DNA from: Kineosporia corallincola
GTDB taxonomy: Bacteria > Actinomycetota > Actinomycetes > Actinomycetales > Kineosporiaceae
Direction of reading: 5' to 3'
NCBI RefSeq assembly: GCF_018499875.1
Contig: NZ_JAHBAY010000010.1
Span: forward strand, 248,001 to 312,000
Length of the DNA stretch: 64,000 nucleotides
The notes under the pieces were generated by a model. It did no database searches, was not told the origin of the DNA, and saw only the letters and a program-made list of their open reading frames with translations. The position numbers were made by a program, and so were the translations under genes. Positions 25,770 to 32,967 of this stretch are shown here, piece by piece. The number at the start of each line of letters is the position of its first letter. Positions within the stretch are counted from its first letter, which is position 1.

Positions 25770-26702
25770 TCACGGCCTGAGCTTCTGGAGGTGTGCCAGG
25801 CTGCCGTAAAGACCAGTCAGGTGCGCGAACTCGGCCTCGTCGTAGAACGAGGCGATGCCCCGGCCGTAGTCCTTGGCCACCTCGATCACGAAGCGCACCG
25901 CGCTCTCCACCACCTGGAGGTCGGAGGCGCCGGTGGCCGAGCCGGGCACGGCGGTGACCGTGGTCAGCGCGACGCCGACGACCGGGGCGCTGGTCGCCGT
26001 GGTCGGCTGCACGATCGAGTTCACGTGGTACACGTCGTTGCCGTACGGGGTGATGTCCTGCGTGGTGATCGGCATGATCACCGGGGCCAGGCCGCTGGTG
26101 CGCTCCACCGCGTCGAGCAGGGTCTCGGAGACCCGCAGGATCCAGCCCTCCTTGATGGTCGGCGTGATCGCGAAACCGCGGTGGTTGCACACCCGGTTGC
26201 CGCGGGTGGTGTCGACGGACAGGATCGCGTCCATCGCCGGGTCGACCTCGACCTCGTTGGTGACGGCCATGTCGACGGCCGAGCCCATGAACGGCACCGG
26301 GTCGTGCGGCTGGGTCGGGGCGTCCGGGTCGACGTGCGTGCTGACGACCACGTCGCCGGGCAGCCGGTCGCCCTTGGCCGCGGCGTCGAGCAGCTTGGCC
26401 GCGGCGGACAGCGCCACCAGCGCGCCGTCGCCGTCCGAGACGAACCCGATCTGCTCCGGACGGGCGCCGAGACCGCCCAGCCGGCCGATGATCCCGAGGG
26501 TCGGCGCGTCACCGCCGGAGCTCTTGCCGTTCGTGCCGGGGATGGTCAGCGAGACGAAGTCGGTGGCTCCCGCGTCGCCGGTCACCTCGGTGACCCGGAC
26601 GTCGGTGGCACCGAGCGCGCGCAGCGCCCCGGCGGCGGCCTCACCGCTGGCGGCGGGGGAGTCGAGCAGTTCGGAAAAGGCGAGGACATGGCGCCAGGAC
26701 AC
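25770..26702 (-). CDS. DUF1177-family protein
   Basis: 310 residues from GTG 26702, with AAGGAG eight bases upstream. No biochemical role is known for DUF1177. The sequence carries conserved-looking polar motifs that could bind a metal: GDVVVSTHVDPDAPTQPHDPVPFMGSAVDM, DAILSVDTTRGNRVCNHRGFAITPTIKEGW and PITTQDITPYGNDVYH. These recall the look of M20/M42-type zinc peptidases, but I cannot align them. It is the last gene of iclR-OPT-aroM-racemase-DUF1177, 38 bases behind the racemase, so it probably acts on a compound imported by the OPT protein. Confidence 0.82.
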   Translation of the reverse strand: MSWRHVLAFSELLDSPAASGEAAAGALRALGATDVRVTEVTGDAGATDFVSLTIPGTNGKSSGGDAPTLGIIGRLGGLGARPEQIGFVSDGDGALVALSAAAKLLDAAAKGDRLPGDVVVSTHVDPDAPTQPHDPVPFMGSAVDMAVTNEVEVDPAMDAILSVDTTRGNRVCNHRGFAITPTIKEGWILRVSETLLDAVERTSGLAPVIMPITTQDITPYGNDVYHVNSIVQPTTATSAPVVGVALTTVTAVPGSATGASDLQVVESAVRFVIEVAKDYGRGIASFYDEAEFAHLTGLYGSLAHLQKLRP

Positions 26703-26740
26703 GGTGGAACTCCTTCGGATTGCTTTTATTACCAGGTGTT

Positions 26741-27382
26741 TCAGAAGCGGGCTGCGAGCAGCCCGCCGGTCCGGACCGCGTCCACGACCGGCAGGCCCAG
26801 CCGTTCCCGCAGAGGCTCCGCCAGACCGATCGTGGTCATGCCGGTGCAGGCCAGCATGACCACGTCGGCCCCGGCGGCGACCAGCTCGTCGCCGCCCCGC
26901 AGGCAGGCCTCGAAGCCGGAAGCGGTGAGCAGGTCCGCGGTTTCGTGGACGCCCTCGGGCTGGAGCGAGGCGATCAGCCGGTCGCCCAGCACCGACGTCA
27001 CCGACACCGGCGTCTGCGGGGTCAGGTCGAGCACGCCGATCCGGGTGCCCAGGGCCAGCGCCACCGCGGCGGCGGCCGATCCGGCGCCGGTCACCGGCAC
27101 GGAGCACAGCCGGCGCGCGGCCTCCAGGCCGGGGTCGGCGGCGCAGCTGATCAGGAGGGCGTCCACCTGATCGTTCAGTTCCCGGGCCAGAACCGGGATT
27201 TTGGACGACGCGGCGGCGAAACTCGCGTCGTCGTGCACGCCCCGGGGCTGGTCCGGGATGGCCCGGGTGACGGTGGTGATCCCCAGCTCGGCCTCCAGGA
27301 TGCGGCCGTGGGTGCCGAGAAATTCCTCGTCGTCCGAGGTGACCACCCGCAGCACGCCGACGGTACGGCTCGCCCGGCTCAT
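26741..27382 (-). CDS. Asp/Glu/hydantoin racemase-family protein
   Basis: 213 residues; ATG 27382 overlaps the aroM stop (ATGA). Cys in LLISCAADPG and the later VVMLACTGMTTIGL match the two catalytic Cys of the Asp/Glu/hydantoin racemase superfamily, and VPVTGAGSAAAAVALALGTRIGVL the linking strand. These enzymes invert the alpha carbon by a two-base Cys mechanism. The N-terminus (VGVLRVVTSDDEEFLGTHGRILEAELG) is longer than in glutamate racemase and nearer to hydantoin racemase. Probable substrate: an amino acid or cyclic imide released in the pathway of this operon. Confidence 0.85.
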   Translation of the reverse strand: MSRASRTVGVLRVVTSDDEEFLGTHGRILEAELGITTVTRAIPDQPRGVHDDASFAAASSKIPVLARELNDQVDALLISCAADPGLEAARRLCSVPVTGAGSAAAAVALALGTRIGVLDLTPQTPVSVTSVLGDRLIASLQPEGVHETADLLTASGFEACLRGGDELVAAGADVVMLACTGMTTIGLAEPLRERLGLPVVDAVRTGGLLAARF

Positions 27383-28083
27383 GCGGCAGGTGCTCCCCGG
27401 TCGAGCAGCTCGGCGGCCAGCCGGGCCACGACCGACCGGGCCAGCACCACCGGCACCCCGGCCTCGTCGGCCAGCGCCGCGCGCATCGGCTGCGAATAGC
27501 CCATGCAGTCGGCCACGATCAGCTGCGCACCCCGATCCCGCAGGCGTCGCGCCGCTGCGCGCAGTCCGGGGGCGACGGGTGCGCCGTCGGCGCCGACGTA
27601 CGGGCTCGCGTCGTCCACCACCACCTTCGCGTCCAGGGCGGCGTACTTGCCGTCGGGGTGATGACGCTGCTCGGGCAGCGGCACCAGCACGCCCACGGTG
27701 TCCAGGCCGGCGGCCAGCGCGGCCACGCCCGGGCCGATCATCCGCTCCGGCCGCAGCAGCGGCCTCGCGCCGGTGACCTCCTCGAAAGCGCCGGTGCAGG
27801 CGAGGAACACGGCGTCCACGTCGTCCAGGCCGTCGAGGATGCGCTGCACCCGGGGCACGATGTGGTGGTGCGCGACGATCGCGTTCGAGCCGTCGCGCAG
27901 CCGCGTGGTCAGCACCTCGTCGCCGGGCCCCGGGGCCATGGCGGCGATCTCGTCCGGCCCGTCGTCGTCCAGGGCACCGCGTTCCACCAGGTCCACGCCG
28001 GGCAGCCAGGTGCGCAGCTCGGGGGTGAGGTCGGTGCGGGGGGCCTGGCCGATCGTCACGACCGCCAGTCGGGAGTTGCTCAT
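27379..28083 (-). CDS. AroM-family protein
   Basis: 234 residues; ATGA overlaps with both neighbours. The start RLAVVTIGQAPRTDLTPELRTWLP is the AroM signature. Cys in AVFLACTGAFEEV and in LIVADCMGYSQPMR sit in the same places as the racemase catalytic pair, so AroM looks like a distant member of the Asp/Glu racemase fold. Despite the name, AroM has no proven role in aromatic synthesis. Here it is wedged between an OPT transporter and a racemase, which argues for a catabolic isomerase-like function. Confidence 0.85.
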   Translation of the reverse strand: MSNSRLAVVTIGQAPRTDLTPELRTWLPGVDLVERGALDDDGPDEIAAMAPGPGDEVLTTRLRDGSNAIVAHHHIVPRVQRILDGLDDVDAVFLACTGAFEEVTGARPLLRPERMIGPGVAALAAGLDTVGVLVPLPEQRHHPDGKYAALDAKVVVDDASPYVGADGAPVAPGLRAAARRLRDRGAQLIVADCMGYSQPMRAALADEAGVPVVLARSVVARLAAELLDRGAPAA

Positions 28084-29723
28084 TTGAGGATCTGTCCTGC
28101 CGAGTAGATCGAGTCGCCGGCGATGAGACCGGCTCCGACGAGGGCCATCTCGTTCTCGCCCTGGTCGCCGCGGGTGCGTTCCCAGACCACCCGCACGGCC
28201 AGCGCGGCCAGCACCAGCCAGCCCGCGTTCGGGCTGCTGACCAGCAGACCGGTGGCCAGCAGCACACCCATCTGCCGCTTCGGGCCGCCGATCAGCTGGA
28301 TCAGCGCGCCGGGGATCGCCCACAGCGCCAGCGTGGTGATCATGTGCGGCTTGGTCAGGCCGTCGACGATCGAGGTGGCGTAGACGGTGGAGACCGGCGG
28401 CACGTCACCGGCCTCGAAGTACGAGCGCCACAGCAGGGCCACCATGGCGGCGGCCACCACGAAACCGATGACGCCGCCGAGAAGCTGCTGCCGGCGTCCC
28501 TCGAGCTCGAAGGCCGTGTAGGGACGGTGCTCGCGGCGCAGCAGCCAGCCGGCCTTGAAGTCGTAGCCCATGTCGGCGAACGCCGGGCCGGTGGCCGCGC
28601 AGTAGCCGACCAGCACGATCAGCGGCTCGGTCGGAATGTGCAGCAGCAGGCCGAAGATCAGGAAGATCAGGGTGACGGCGAAGGCCGGGAACCAGCCCGA
28701 GTGCATGGCGGCCAGGCCGACGATCAGCTCGTGCACGATGGCGGCGAACGCGGCGAACAGCACCCAGCCGATCATCGCCGGCACCGACATGTCGCCCCAG
28801 ATGCCGGTGGCGGTGGCCAGCACGATCGCCCCGGCCACATAGAGGCCGTATCCGATCGAGAAGGTGCGGCGCAGAGCCTCGACGGTGACCGTGGGGGCGA
28901 GCGACGGGTCGTTCTCGTCCAGCGCCTGCGGTGCCGGGGCGCCCTTCGCCGACGAGGACCGCCCGGCCAGCAGGAACCCGGCCTGCACCAGCGCCACCAG
29001 GCCCGCGCCGATCATCACGCCGTGCGGGATGTACTGCGACGACAGGGTCACGCCGCCGTCCGAGAAGTTCGGGTAGTACTGGTTGATCAGCAGGCCGATG
29101 CCGAACATCAGCAGCGCCCACATGTTTCCGATCAGGGCCACACCTGCCGCGGACATCGGCAGGCCGAAGAAGTTCAGCGCGAAACCGGCCACGCCGCCCG
29201 CGCCGAGCAGTGCGGCCTGCTTGCCGCCGGAGTCACCGGCCTTGATCGTCTCGGCCGCCGCCACGCCCGACGGCCAGGCGCCGTGGGCGGGCAGGAACGA
29301 CGAGCCGTAGCTGCGGTACAGCACCCACACGTCGATGGCCAGACCCATCAGAGCACCGCACAGCATCGGCCAGACCAGGTCGGTGCGACCGGTGGCCCAG
29401 GGGATCGCGATCGGCGTGATCAGCGAGTTGGCGGCACCGAACGTGGCGCTGGAGATGGCGGTCTGGGCCAGGTTCTGGCGGTGGATGCTGCGGAAGCGGA
29501 CCAGGCCCATGAAGGCGACCCGGCCGACCAGCATGGCGACGAGAGCGCCGATCACCGAGGTGTTGGGCGAGATGCCCAGTGTGGTGATCATGTGCAGGCC
29601 GATCATCGCGCCGAGCACGCTCAGGATCGCGAGCACGACCAGGGTGAGCGGCTCCAGGGCACGGGGGTGCTCGGCCTGCGCCGGGACCCCGGGCGAGGTG
29701 CCGGTGGTGGCGTCGACGGACAT
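28080..29723 (-). CDS. OPT/YSL-family oligopeptide transporter
   Basis: 547 residues with about 14 hydrophobic helices (LVVLAILSVLGAMIGLHMITTLGISPNTSVIGALVAMLVGR at the start). NLAQTAISSATFGAANSLITPIAIPW and GTGPAFADMGYDFKAG-like ATGPAFADMGYDFKAGWLLR are typical of bacterial OPT proteins. It should import small peptides or metal-chelate compounds through the cytoplasmic membrane. It lies 39 bases after iclR and overlaps aroM by ATGA, so uptake and conversion are under one control. Peptide cargo is suggested by the divergent S51 dipeptidase. Confidence 0.88.
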   Translation of the reverse strand: MSVDATTGTSPGVPAQAEHPRALEPLTLVVLAILSVLGAMIGLHMITTLGISPNTSVIGALVAMLVGRVAFMGLVRFRSIHRQNLAQTAISSATFGAANSLITPIAIPWATGRTDLVWPMLCGALMGLAIDVWVLYRSYGSSFLPAHGAWPSGVAAAETIKAGDSGGKQAALLGAGGVAGFALNFFGLPMSAAGVALIGNMWALLMFGIGLLINQYYPNFSDGGVTLSSQYIPHGVMIGAGLVALVQAGFLLAGRSSSAKGAPAPQALDENDPSLAPTVTVEALRRTFSIGYGLYVAGAIVLATATGIWGDMSVPAMIGWVLFAAFAAIVHELIVGLAAMHSGWFPAFAVTLIFLIFGLLLHIPTEPLIVLVGYCAATGPAFADMGYDFKAGWLLRREHRPYTAFELEGRRQQLLGGVIGFVVAAAMVALLWRSYFEAGDVPPVSTVYATSIVDGLTKPHMITTLALWAIPGALIQLIGGPKRQMGVLLATGLLVSSPNAGWLVLAALAVRVVWERTRGDQGENEMALVGAGLIAGDSIYSAGQILK

Positions 29724-29762
29724 GGTGTTCCTCCGGAACGATCTTGATGAGATGCGCTGGTG

Positions 29763-30503
29763 TCAGCGCAGCAGGGCGGACAGCTCCCGCGCTGCCGAGA
29801 GAACCTGGTCGATCAGGGCAGGATCGACCTCCAGCGGCCGGGTGACACCGATCACCGAGACGCTGGCGGAGACCTCGCCGCTCACCCGGATGGGCGCGGC
29901 GAGCGAGGTGACGTGCGGATTGACCTCGCCGCAGGAGTAGGCCCAGCCCTGTTCGCGGGTGAGCCGGTGGCGCTCGCGGATCTCCTCGGCCCGGCGCGGG
30001 CCGGACCGGGTGGACTCCTCGAACCCGGTGGCCAGCAGGGCGTCGACCTCGGCCTCCGGGCGGAAGGCGTAGATCGCGTGCCCGGAGGCGCCGCCGTACC
30101 AGGGGTAGCTGCGGCCGAGGGTGAGTTCCCAGCGCAGGTCGCCGGGGGCGTCGGCGGCAGCGGTCAGCTGGTAGCGCGAGCCCTGGCGGACGTTGAGCAC
30201 CGCCGAGCGGCCGGTCGAGGCGGCCAGCCGGTGCAGGACGGGCAGCGCGATCTGGCGCGTGCCGTCGGACTCGGCGGCGAGCTGGCCCAGCCCGATCAGG
30301 GCGGGGCCGAGCCGGTAGAGCCGGGTGCGGGGGTCGGGGACGACGAAACCACGGCCGGCCAGCGTGGCCAGGATGCGGTGGGCCTGGGAGGTGCCGAGGT
30401 CGAGGCGGCGGGCCACCTCGCTGACACCCCAGGCACCCTCCGTGGAGGTGAACAGCCCGAGCACGTCGAGGGCCCGCTGGACGGTGAGAAGTTCGTCAGC
30501 CAT
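29763..30503 (-). CDS. IclR-family transcriptional regulator
   Basis: 246 residues. The N-terminal winged helix reads LLTVQRALDVLGLFTSTEGAWGVSEVARRLDLGTSQAHRILATLAGRGFVVPD, the C-terminal effector domain QGWAYSCGEVNPHVTSLAAPIRVSGEVSASVSVIGVTRP. IclR proteins bind small organic acids or related metabolites. AAAGGAG precedes the ATG. It heads the OPT-aroM-racemase-DUF1177 operon and faces the dipeptidase gene; two repeated operator-like sites lie just upstream (30515-30550). Confidence 0.93.
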   Translation of the reverse strand: MADELLTVQRALDVLGLFTSTEGAWGVSEVARRLDLGTSQAHRILATLAGRGFVVPDPRTRLYRLGPALIGLGQLAAESDGTRQIALPVLHRLAASTGRSAVLNVRQGSRYQLTAAADAPGDLRWELTLGRSYPWYGGASGHAIYAFRPEAEVDALLATGFEESTRSGPRRAEEIRERHRLTREQGWAYSCGEVNPHVTSLAAPIRVSGEVSASVSVIGVTRPLEVDPALIDQVLSAARELSALLR

Positions 30504-30514
30504 CTGTTGCTCCT

Positions 30515-30550
30515 TTCCGATAATCGGGATACTGTTCCGTACATCGGGAT
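30515..30550. promoter_or_regulatory. Two-site operator between iclR and the dipeptidase gene
   Basis: TTCCGATAATCGGGAT (30515-30530) and TTCCGTACATCGGGAT (30535-30550) agree at 13 of 16 bases, repeat with a 20-bp period and each has CCG/CGG dyad symmetry; the first holds the perfect CCGATAATCGG. This fits binding of an IclR tetramer to two adjacent half-operators. Confidence 0.6.
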
Positions 30551-30616
30551 GCAGGTTAGGCCGGGGTCACCCCCCGGATCCAGCCCCTCGCGTTTCAGGG
30601 CCGTAAAGTTTTGCCT

Positions 30617-31369
30617 GTGGAACTTCTGTTGCTCTCCAACACGACCAATCACGGCGGCACCCCGTACGGGCACGTCAGAGCCGATCTGGCGGATTTCGTC
30701 CGGGGGATCACGAAGGGCGTCTTCGTCCCCTTCGCCTTGGCCGATCACGACGCCTACACCGCCTCGGTGGCCGTGCCCTACGCGGAGGCCGGGGTCGAGC
30801 TGACCGGCCTGCACACCGTCGGCGACGCCGCCGCCCAGGCCGCCGCGGTGGCGTCGGCCGAGCTGGTCGTGGTCGGCGGCGGCAACACCTTCCGCCTGCT
30901 GCGCACCCTCCAGCGCGCGGGCCTGGTGCAGCCGCTGCGCGAGGCGGTCGCCGCCGGCACCCGCTACGTCGGCACCAGCGCCGGCACGAACATCACCGCG
31001 CCGACCATCCGCACCACCAACGACATGCCGATCGTCGAACCGGACTCGTTCGAGGCGCTGAACTTCGTTCCGTTCCAGATCAATCCGCACTACATCGACG
31101 CCGACCCGGCCAGCAGGCACATGGGCGAGACCCGCGAGACCCGGCTGCGTGAGTTCGGTGAGGAGAACGACGTCCCGGTGCTCGGCCTGCGCGAGGGAAC
31201 GTATCTGCGGGTGTCCGGCGAGACGGCGCGGATCGGCGGCAAGGCCGTCTCCCCCCTGGCCCCCGGCCCGGCCATCCTGTTCCGCCAGGGCGCCGAGCCC
31301 GAGGAGATCGCCGGCGACGTCAGCGGCCTCCTGGCCCTGCCGGCGGAGTACGACTCGCCCCTGGGCTGA
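30617..31369 (+). CDS. pepE: Peptidase E (S51, alpha-aspartyl dipeptidase)
   Basis: 250 residues from GTG 30617 (TTG 30611 is possible). No Shine-Dalgarno is present; TAAAGT at 30604-30609 would place transcription at the GTG, so the message is probably leaderless. The catalytic Ser is in VGTSAGTNI, preceded by VVGGGNTFRLL; the His is in PFQINPHYIDADP, all as in E. coli PepE, which cleaves N-terminal Asp from dipeptides in the cytoplasm. It faces the iclR-OPT operon and shares its operator region, so Asp-X dipeptides are a plausible cargo of that system. Confidence 0.92.
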   Translation: MELLLLSNTTNHGGTPYGHVRADLADFVRGITKGVFVPFALADHDAYTASVAVPYAEAGVELTGLHTVGDAAAQAAAVASAELVVVGGGNTFRLLRTLQRAGLVQPLREAVAAGTRYVGTSAGTNITAPTIRTTNDMPIVEPDSFEALNFVPFQINPHYIDADPASRHMGETRETRLREFGEENDVPVLGLREGTYLRVSGETARIGGKAVSPLAPGPAILFRQGAEPEEIAGDVSGLLALPAEYDSPLG

Positions 31370-31566
31370 CCCGGCTGGTCCGGTCCGGCCTGGTCTGGTC
31401 CGGTCCCGCTCGATCTGGCCCGGCTCGGTCCGGCCTGGTCCGCGGTGGTTTCGGGCGATCGCGGCTCGCTGCGCGGCAGCTGGTCCTGGTGGGCATTGGT
31501 TGTGCGACGAGCGTCCCGATCGCCGACCCGCCTCCTCCGCGGACGAAGTCTTGGCGGTACGAGGTG

Positions 31567-31627
31567 GACACCTTTGCGTTTTGACACCACCCAGGCGCTG
31601 AGGCCGGTGTCAAAACGCAAAGGTGTC
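31567..31627. repeat. Long hairpin, copy A of the TTTTGACACC element
   Basis: Bases 31567-31588 and 31606-31627 form a perfect 22-bp stem around a 17-base loop; the inner arm is TTTTGACACC/GGTGTCAAAA. A second element with the same inner arm is at 35476-35512. The T-tract is on the 5' arm and the A-tract on the 3' arm, so this is not a normal terminator. Confidence 0.65.
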
Positions 31628-31678
31628 ACCCCGTACAGCTGCGGCCGACGCGGCTCGGGCACTGGACGGGACAGCCGG

Positions 31679-31766
31679 CTCAGGTCTGCACGTTGGCTCA
31701 GGTCTGCACAGTCAGCTCAGGTCTGCACAGTCGGCCCAGGTCTGCACAGTCGGCCCAGATCTGCGC
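31679..31766. repeat. 19-bp tandem repeat array
   Basis: About 4.7 copies of CTCAGGTCTGCACAGTCGG (first copy 18 bp, last partial) run head to tail. There are no unique spacers, so it is a minisatellite-type repeat and not CRISPR. Confidence 0.7.
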
Positions 31767-31854
31767 GAGGGATCAGGGGGCCGGCCGATCGCGACGGCGT
31801 GGGCCGTGCTGGGCGTGGTGGTGTCCGCGGTGGGCGTGGTGGGTGCGGTGGTGA

Positions 31855-32967
31855 TCAGGCGGCGGTGGGGGCGGGGAGGGTGTGAGGGGCGGGGAGAGCG
31901 GCCAGCACGCGGTCGGTGGCGATCGCGTCGGCCACGGTGATCCGGACCCCGTCGCCAGGGTAGGCGCGGACCAGGATGTCGGCTGCTGCAAGGCTTTCCA
32001 CGGTGCGGCGGCTGTTCTCGTCGTCCATGCGCAGCCAGACGAAGTTGGCCGCGCTGTCGGGCACCCACCAGCCGCTCGCCCGCAGCCCGGCGGTCAGGCG
32101 GGCGCGTTCGCCGACCACGGCGGCCACTCGCTGGGCGATCTCGTCGACGGCGTCCAGCGAGGCGATCGCCGCCTCCTGTGCCAGGGCGGTGACGCCGAAC
32201 GGCAGGGCTGTGCGGCGTGCGCCCTCGGCGAGTTCCGGATGCGCGATCGCGTATCCCACCCGCAGTCCGGCCAGGCCGTAGGCCTTCGAGAAGGTGCGCA
32301 GAACACAGAGATTCGGGTAGCGGTGGTAGGCGGCCAGGCCGTCGACCGGGTCGGTACCGGTGACGAACTCGACGTACGCCTCGTCCAGGATCACCAGCAC
32401 GTGCGGCGGTACTGCGTCGAGGAAACCGGTCAGCTCGTTGTGTGAGAGCGGCACGCCCGTGGGGTTGTTCGGCGAGCAGAGCAGCACCACCCGGGTGGCC
32501 GGGCCGATCGCGGCCAGCATCGCGGGCAGGTCGTGGTGCTCGTCGGCGGTCAGCGGCACCGGCACCGACGTGCCCCCGGCGATCGCCACCAGGATCGGGT
32601 AGGCCTCGAAAGACCGCCAGGCGTGCACCACCTCGTCGCCCGGCTCGATCACCGCGTTCAGCAGCTGCTGGAGCACGCCGACGCTGCCCGGCCCGACCAC
32701 CACCTGGTCGGCGCCGCCGGAATCCGTTCCGCCGGGGCCCGCGACACCGCAGTGCCCGGCGATCCGCTCACGCAGGGCGGTCGCGGCCATGTCGGGGTAG
32801 CGGTGAACCCGCAGGGCCCCGGCCAGGATCCGCTCCCGCACCGAGGGCAGCGGGTCGAAATGGCTCTCGTTGGAAGCCAGTGCGGCCACGTCGGCGCTGA
32901 GCGAGCGCCGTCCGGGCACGTAACCGGGCAGGTTCCGCACCGCGGCGCGCAGCTCCGGGCGGCTCAT
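31855..32967 (-). CDS. pat: Aromatic amino acid aminotransferase (Pat; HisC-like, class I/II PLP)
   Basis: 370 residues; ATG 32967 overlaps the decarboxylase stop (ATGA). The start RAAVRNLPGYVPGRRSLSADVAALASNESHFDPLPSVRERI is the signature of actinobacterial Pat proteins, which are split from HisC and prefer aromatic 2-oxo acids. The PLP lysine is in LRTFSKAYGLAGLRVGYAI and the Asp/Tyr pair in VLILDEAYVEF. CSPNNPTGVPLS is the usual ring-binding loop. Coupled to a ThDP decarboxylase it would make the aryl-pyruvate that the decarboxylase uses. HisC remains an alternative, but no his genes are nearby. Confidence 0.85.
   Translation of the reverse strand: MSRPELRAAVRNLPGYVPGRRSLSADVAALASNESHFDPLPSVRERILAGALRVHRYPDMAATALRERIAGHCGVAGPGGTDSGGADQVVVGPGSVGVLQQLLNAVIEPGDEVVHAWRSFEAYPILVAIAGGTSVPVPLTADEHHDLPAMLAAIGPATRVVLLCSPNNPTGVPLSHNELTGFLDAVPPHVLVILDEAYVEFVTGTDPVDGLAAYHRYPNLCVLRTFSKAYGLAGLRVGYAIAHPELAEGARRTALPFGVTALAQEAAIASLDAVDEIAQRVAAVVGERARLTAGLRASGWWVPDSAANFVWLRMDDENSRRTVESLAAADILVRAYPGDGVRITVADAIATDRVLAALPAPHTLPAPTAA

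Larger units (their letters stand above)
31370..31854. other. 485-bp non-coding stretch rich in repeats
   Basis: No gene is supported here. The first 75 bases are a degenerate run of CCGGTCCGGCCTGGTC-like units, then comes a long hairpin (31567-31627) and a 19-bp tandem array (31679-31766). Open frames through it on either strand only translate the repeats. Confidence 0.6.

Noticed and set aside
31090-31662. Open frame across the end of pepE and the hairpin region
   Set aside because: It merely translates the repeats and hairpin arms (KRKGVHLV-like peptides) and reads antisense through pepE.
31679-31766. CRISPR array
   Set aside because: The 19-bp units abut with no unique spacers, and no cas gene is near.
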